A DNA stretch of 64,000 nucleotides from Effrenium voratum. Lineage: Eukaryota; Sar; Dinophyceae; Suessiales; Symbiodiniaceae. The notes under the pieces were generated by a model, which worked only from the letters and a program-made list of their open reading frames with translations, was not told the origin of the DNA and did no database searches. Every line of letters starts with the position of its first letter. The first letter of the stretch is position 1. The position numbers and the translations under genes are program-made. Positions 60,355-64,000 of this stretch are shown piece after piece. The stretch is taken from assembly GCA_963377175.1 (NCBI GenBank), contig CAUJNA010001247.1, positions 587,606 through 651,605 on the forward strand, read 5' to 3'.

Positions 60355-60415
60355 ATATATATATACACACATGAGCATCATAGGTGCACGTATGTTATAT
60401 ATATATATATATGTG
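60310..60415. repeat. TA microsatellite
   Basis: Two TA arrays (60318-60365 and 60394-60412) separated by a CACACATGAGCATC spacer. Confidence 0.9.
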
Positions 60416-62400
60416 CAAATACAGACGGACGGGTTGAAGGGTGTGTGACCTGCACCCCAGGCGAGCCTTCGATGCGGCTTTGGCCTCCGGCGCCAAGTCG
60501 GAGCTGATGCGCGGGCCTGGGTTGGTACGGTTCGACGGAAGGAACTCCCCCAATTTCAGAATCGGATCATTGTTTTGACCTTGGGGGGTCAAAGTGGGAA
60601 ACTGGGAATCTTTCCCTGCAACTCACCGCTTGGGTGACTCTGATAGTGGTGCAACAATGGGGTTGCCCAAGGCCTCCACAGTTTGTCCGGTCTTAGCACT
60701 GGCGTAGCAGCCGATGGATGAATTGCACATTGATCTGGGCAAGTGAAAGGCGACGTTTACAATGTCGTGAAGGTTTCTTCCATAGGGGTCCCTTGTTTTC
60801 CAAGGTACAGTTTTTCTGATTTACCCAGACAATTGTCGTTGTTTTAACTTATGGTTCCGTTTTGGGTGATTTCACCATCGTGAAATAGCCTTCCTGAGGT
60901 TGAACACCGAAGTGTGACTTCGGGTTTGCATTTTGGGGTTAAGGCCTCCACTATTTGTGGCTACTATATAGTATCAGTTTGGGCTGCCAATGTCAAAGGC
61001 TTGGGCCCACTTATGAACATTTCCCTTGGGCCTTTTGGGGCCCTTGACTGGTTTGCCCTGACATAAACCATTGCTGGGTCTCTACCAAAGTACTTTACGT
61101 CTTGGGGTAAACTACCCATGGACATATATTTGTTCGCGGTCGAGAAATTGGTTTCCTGCAGGGAAGAACTTGTTGAATTCCATGTTGGGCGGGGGTGTAT
61201 CGCGGTTGCCCTTGTTCAGGCACACTTGACCAAGACCACCAGTTCAGCCTTGGGTGCAACTCACTGGAGGTTCGCTTTGCGACTGACACTGCATGAAAGA
61301 GCTTCCAGATCCGATCCCCAAAGGTTCCAAATGCTTTCCAAACAGCGTTCCCATGTGGCTATGAACTTTGAACAGGAACCTCACCAGTGTTGGTGGACAT
61401 GAATCCCCACCCAAGTCTGATGTCCACCAAAGGCTTCCGAATGACTTTCGGACTTTCGGGGAGTCTTGTTGCAGGGGCCAACTTCACATTCCAAACAGCC
61501 AAACATGCCCTCCACCGGTGCATGTGGGTGTCTTGGGGCTTGCGGGAGTTCTACCTCTCCTCCTTGATGGCCACTGACCAATCAGTGCTTTGTCACACAG
61601 ACCTTGCAGCTTTACCAGCCAGGGGTTGGGGGTGTCATAGCAAAACCAGATGGGTCCGTATTTACACTTATGTCTTTTTCGAGAAACCATGAGGTGCGGC
61701 TGCTAAGTGCGTTCCTAGGGCCAAGATTCTGTGAAGCAGTATCCTGTATCTCATCCCATTCAGATTGGAGTTGGGTTTGCTTGATGATGGGACTCTGTTC
61801 AAAATGATTGCTTGACCTCAGAGGTTTCCCTCTAAAAGGCAAGCAAAAGGGTTCCTTCTTGTAGAATTAATTCGCAAACTGTGCCCAATGCCAGAGTCCT
61901 GGGCGCAACCTGGCCCGGTCTTCTTTGGCCCAATGTGCCGCGTGCGAGGTATATCAAAGTCTACCGAGGCCGGGCTGTGCCGCGTGGCAGGGAAGCGTTT
62001 TGCTGAATCGAGTTTGCGGTCTTTCTTTTTCTTTTTGCATTCGGACTCGATTCAGGGTGCGCCATTCATGGGGATCCATGTGTTGTCAACCGTTCAGCAT
62101 TTGGCTTAAGGTCCTGTGTGTATACCCCGCAGGGAGGTACCCCACAGAAATGCACACCTTTTGTAGGCGAAAAGGAAGCGAGGCTGTACAAACCCTGCGC
62201 AACCCAGTTATAGCCACTGATTTTGGGGTATGCCCATTCGAAGTAATTAAGTGCCTTAGACACTCGCATGTTGATCCATGGTGTTCAGCCCACTTAAGTA
62301 GCGTCGTAGGGGCACTCCGTTTGCCCCACTTGCAAGCATTGTTGCAACCGAGGCAATGTTAATGTCGGATGACTCCGGACCCTGCCCGAGCAAGTCGTTC
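60416..62400. other. Anonymous host-like DNA
   Basis: No supported gene, RNA or repeat. Confidence 0.4.
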
Positions 62401-62421
62401 AGTCGATCGAACCGCAGGGGC

Positions 62422-62871
62422 CAGCACCAAAGACCAGCTGGAGAAGAGTGGCCGTAAGGCTGCGGCCAGCAAGGCACGGCTCGCGATGAAGCGCACAGGG
62501 TCCAAAGGGGACATTTGGCCCACACAAATCACCCAAATACCAGCTGATTGGGAGGATGCAGTTGTAAACCTGGGGTCCTTTGGATGTATCCTTCAGAAAC
62601 TTGGAAAGGTTGCCAACGTTTCTTCACCCATTGGTTCTACACATTGGGCAACCCCTTTTTGGGGGGCCCTCTTCCTTGGGTCAATGGACTCAAGTTGCTT
62701 GCCTTTCAGGTGGCGAAGCCCATGAAGGCCATGAAGATGAAGAAGGCTGGGGCGCCCAGGTCCGGTGGAGGCGAAAGGACCGCGGCCGCCCGCGTCAAGC
62801 CCAAGATGTGTGACGCAGTGAAGGCGCGCCATGTGACCTGCTCGACGTTTGCCACTGTTTGCCGCCAATGA
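62422..62871 (+). other. Two candidate exons of a basic nuclear-type protein
   Basis: 62422-62514 reads KDQLEKSGRKAAASKARLAM and then KRTGSKGD. From 62710, after a good acceptor (TTGCCTTTCAG), the frame reads VAKPMKAMKMKKAGAPRSGG, stays basic (RVKPKMCDAVKARH) and stops at 62869-62871. Met-Lys-Ala-Met-Lys strings are frequent in dinoflagellate basic nuclear proteins, but no conserved domain is complete here. Both pieces could belong to one gene or be chance. Confidence 0.25.
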
Positions 62872-64000
62872 TTCTGTTGCTGCTGGCTGCATGCACTGAT
62901 AGTCTCTTGAGGAACTGCCCGGTGGACCACTCACACGGGACACTCGAGGCCGAAGTGCAAAGTCTGCGCAATCACCAACCCTCAAGATACCTGTTGAGCA
63001 GGGCGTCCTGGTGGAGCTTAAGTGTGGCAGGCTTGCACGAAGACCATGATAGCAGATGGTCCTACGAGGGGGTCCATTTCCGGAGAGGCCCTTCTTGACT
63101 TCGCAAGGCACGTGGAACACATCGGCCACTTGAGCAGGCCAGACTTTCGTGAGCGATCCCCGCTCACCGGATGCATTCACCGCAGCAGCAGCTGCCGACT
63201 GATTATGCATCTCATCCGTAGCACTGACTGGTCAAGACTGTATCAGGCCTGTGTTCCTAGAGGAGAAAGGCACTGGGGCCTGCGCCCACGCCTCTACACA
63301 CAATCTAGGTTGTTTTAGCGTTAGCTCCCCTGAAACGAAAAAGTGCAAGCCTTGTCTTTTCTGGGTGCTACAATTGGGCGTCGGGGTACCCTAGAGATTT
63401 TCCATCCCCTTCTTGTTATCGCTTTGGGCAAGTGACTTTCTCGGGTAGTTACTGTACCTCGGAACCATGCTAAGTCCTAAATCTAGAAAGTGCCCCTCAG
63501 CCCTCAAGGTGCTGTGAAAGCAAAAGCAGCATCTGATTCCCGTCCCCATCGCGTTTATATGGGCTTGCCTTTTTGTGAGGGAATTGGGGGTGGTTTGGAA
63601 CGGAAGCCAAAAGGAAAGCCACCTTTTTAGGGGTCCCCTATTGCAAGACACACCCATATTTCTCTGAAAGCGCATCACGTTGGTATCGCAGATAGTGGCA
63701 GCTCGAAACCAAGAATTTACTTTCACCAATAGTGGAAATGCGGGGTTGGGCTTGTTTGACAATGCCCTTCAAACGCTGACAGCAGAAAAACTGAATCAAA
63801 CTCATACATGTGGCTAACGAATTGGAATGGGGGTTGGGGTACATTAAAACCATATTAAACCGTATTAAATCACGACCACTGTAGCCAAGGGTTAGTAATT
63901 ACTTAGCCCTCACTCTAATACAAATTTGGCCTTCCAAGCAGCAGCGCGGTTCGGTCGAAGCAGCCACCAATGGATCATGGCCTAGGCGAAGCGGAAATCT
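62872..64000. other. Anonymous host-like DNA to the window end
   Basis: Only a dispersed-repeat copy at 63591-63660 is recognised. Confidence 0.4.
63591..63660 (+). repeat. Dispersed repeat copy
   Basis: GGTTTGGAACGGAAGCCAAA with the second block CCCCTATTGCAAGACACACC, about 25 nt apart as at 25268. Confidence 0.5.

Overview
The window joins two very different DNAs. Bases 1 to about 17,100 are AT-rich, densely packed and intron-free, and carry the core gene set of a Polinton/Maverick or polinton-like virus (PLV): A32-type packaging ATPase (cut by the left window edge), major capsid protein, minor capsid (penton-type) protein, retroviral-type (rve/DDE) integrase and protein-primed family B DNA polymerase. 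It also carries a tail-fibre-like protein with a C-terminal S74 self-cleaving chaperone, a lipase-like protein and several small zinc-binding or charged proteins. From about 17,500 to 64,000 the sequence is GC-richer, gene-poor and full of retroelement remains and microsatellites. That style, and a retroelement polyprotein of a kind I associate with dinoflagellates, suggests a dinoflagellate nuclear scaffold with an integrated virus. The host assignment is inference.

Viral part. ATPase and an F-box-like gene read rightward (2-1065). A leftward block follows (1111-6935): two small proteins, the fibre, the major capsid protein, a small basic protein and the lipase-like protein. A 48-bp divergent promoter region (6936-6983) separates this from a rightward block (6984-17067): minor capsid, zinc/acidic protein, three tandem genes sharing an N-terminal motif, a C2HC zinc-finger protein, integrase, polymerase and a cysteine-rich protein. 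Two regulatory patterns recur. AT-rich hairpins sit on or just after stop codons, and a CTTAAAGA motif lies 34-41 nt before three start codons. Four genes (fibre, minor capsid, the KATQT protein, polymerase) are each broken by one frameshift, so the copy is either decaying or carries indel sequencing errors. One protein has three KATQT motifs exactly ten residues apart, the form of a multivalent dynein light chain (LC8) ligand.

Retroelement (17,629-22,700). Near-identical direct terminal repeats of about 175 bp enclose a gag-like region, a zinc-knuckle-like cysteine/histidine cluster, a methyltransferase-like domain with a PNCRTWS motif, and reverse transcriptase-RNase H, spread over three frames.

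Right part (22,700-64,000). I could not identify an intact gene. It holds a diverged 18S rRNA fragment (about 42,929-43,103), a few candidate exons (one resembling a pyruvate/branched-chain dehydrogenase kinase), a dispersed 60-75 bp repeat family, a 38-bp minisatellite (38,972-39,590), long tetranucleotide arrays (38.7, 40.0, 45.2-46.8 kb) and a 2.4-kb CA/CACGCA/CAGTCA complex that contains a 100-N assembly gap (54,106-54,205).
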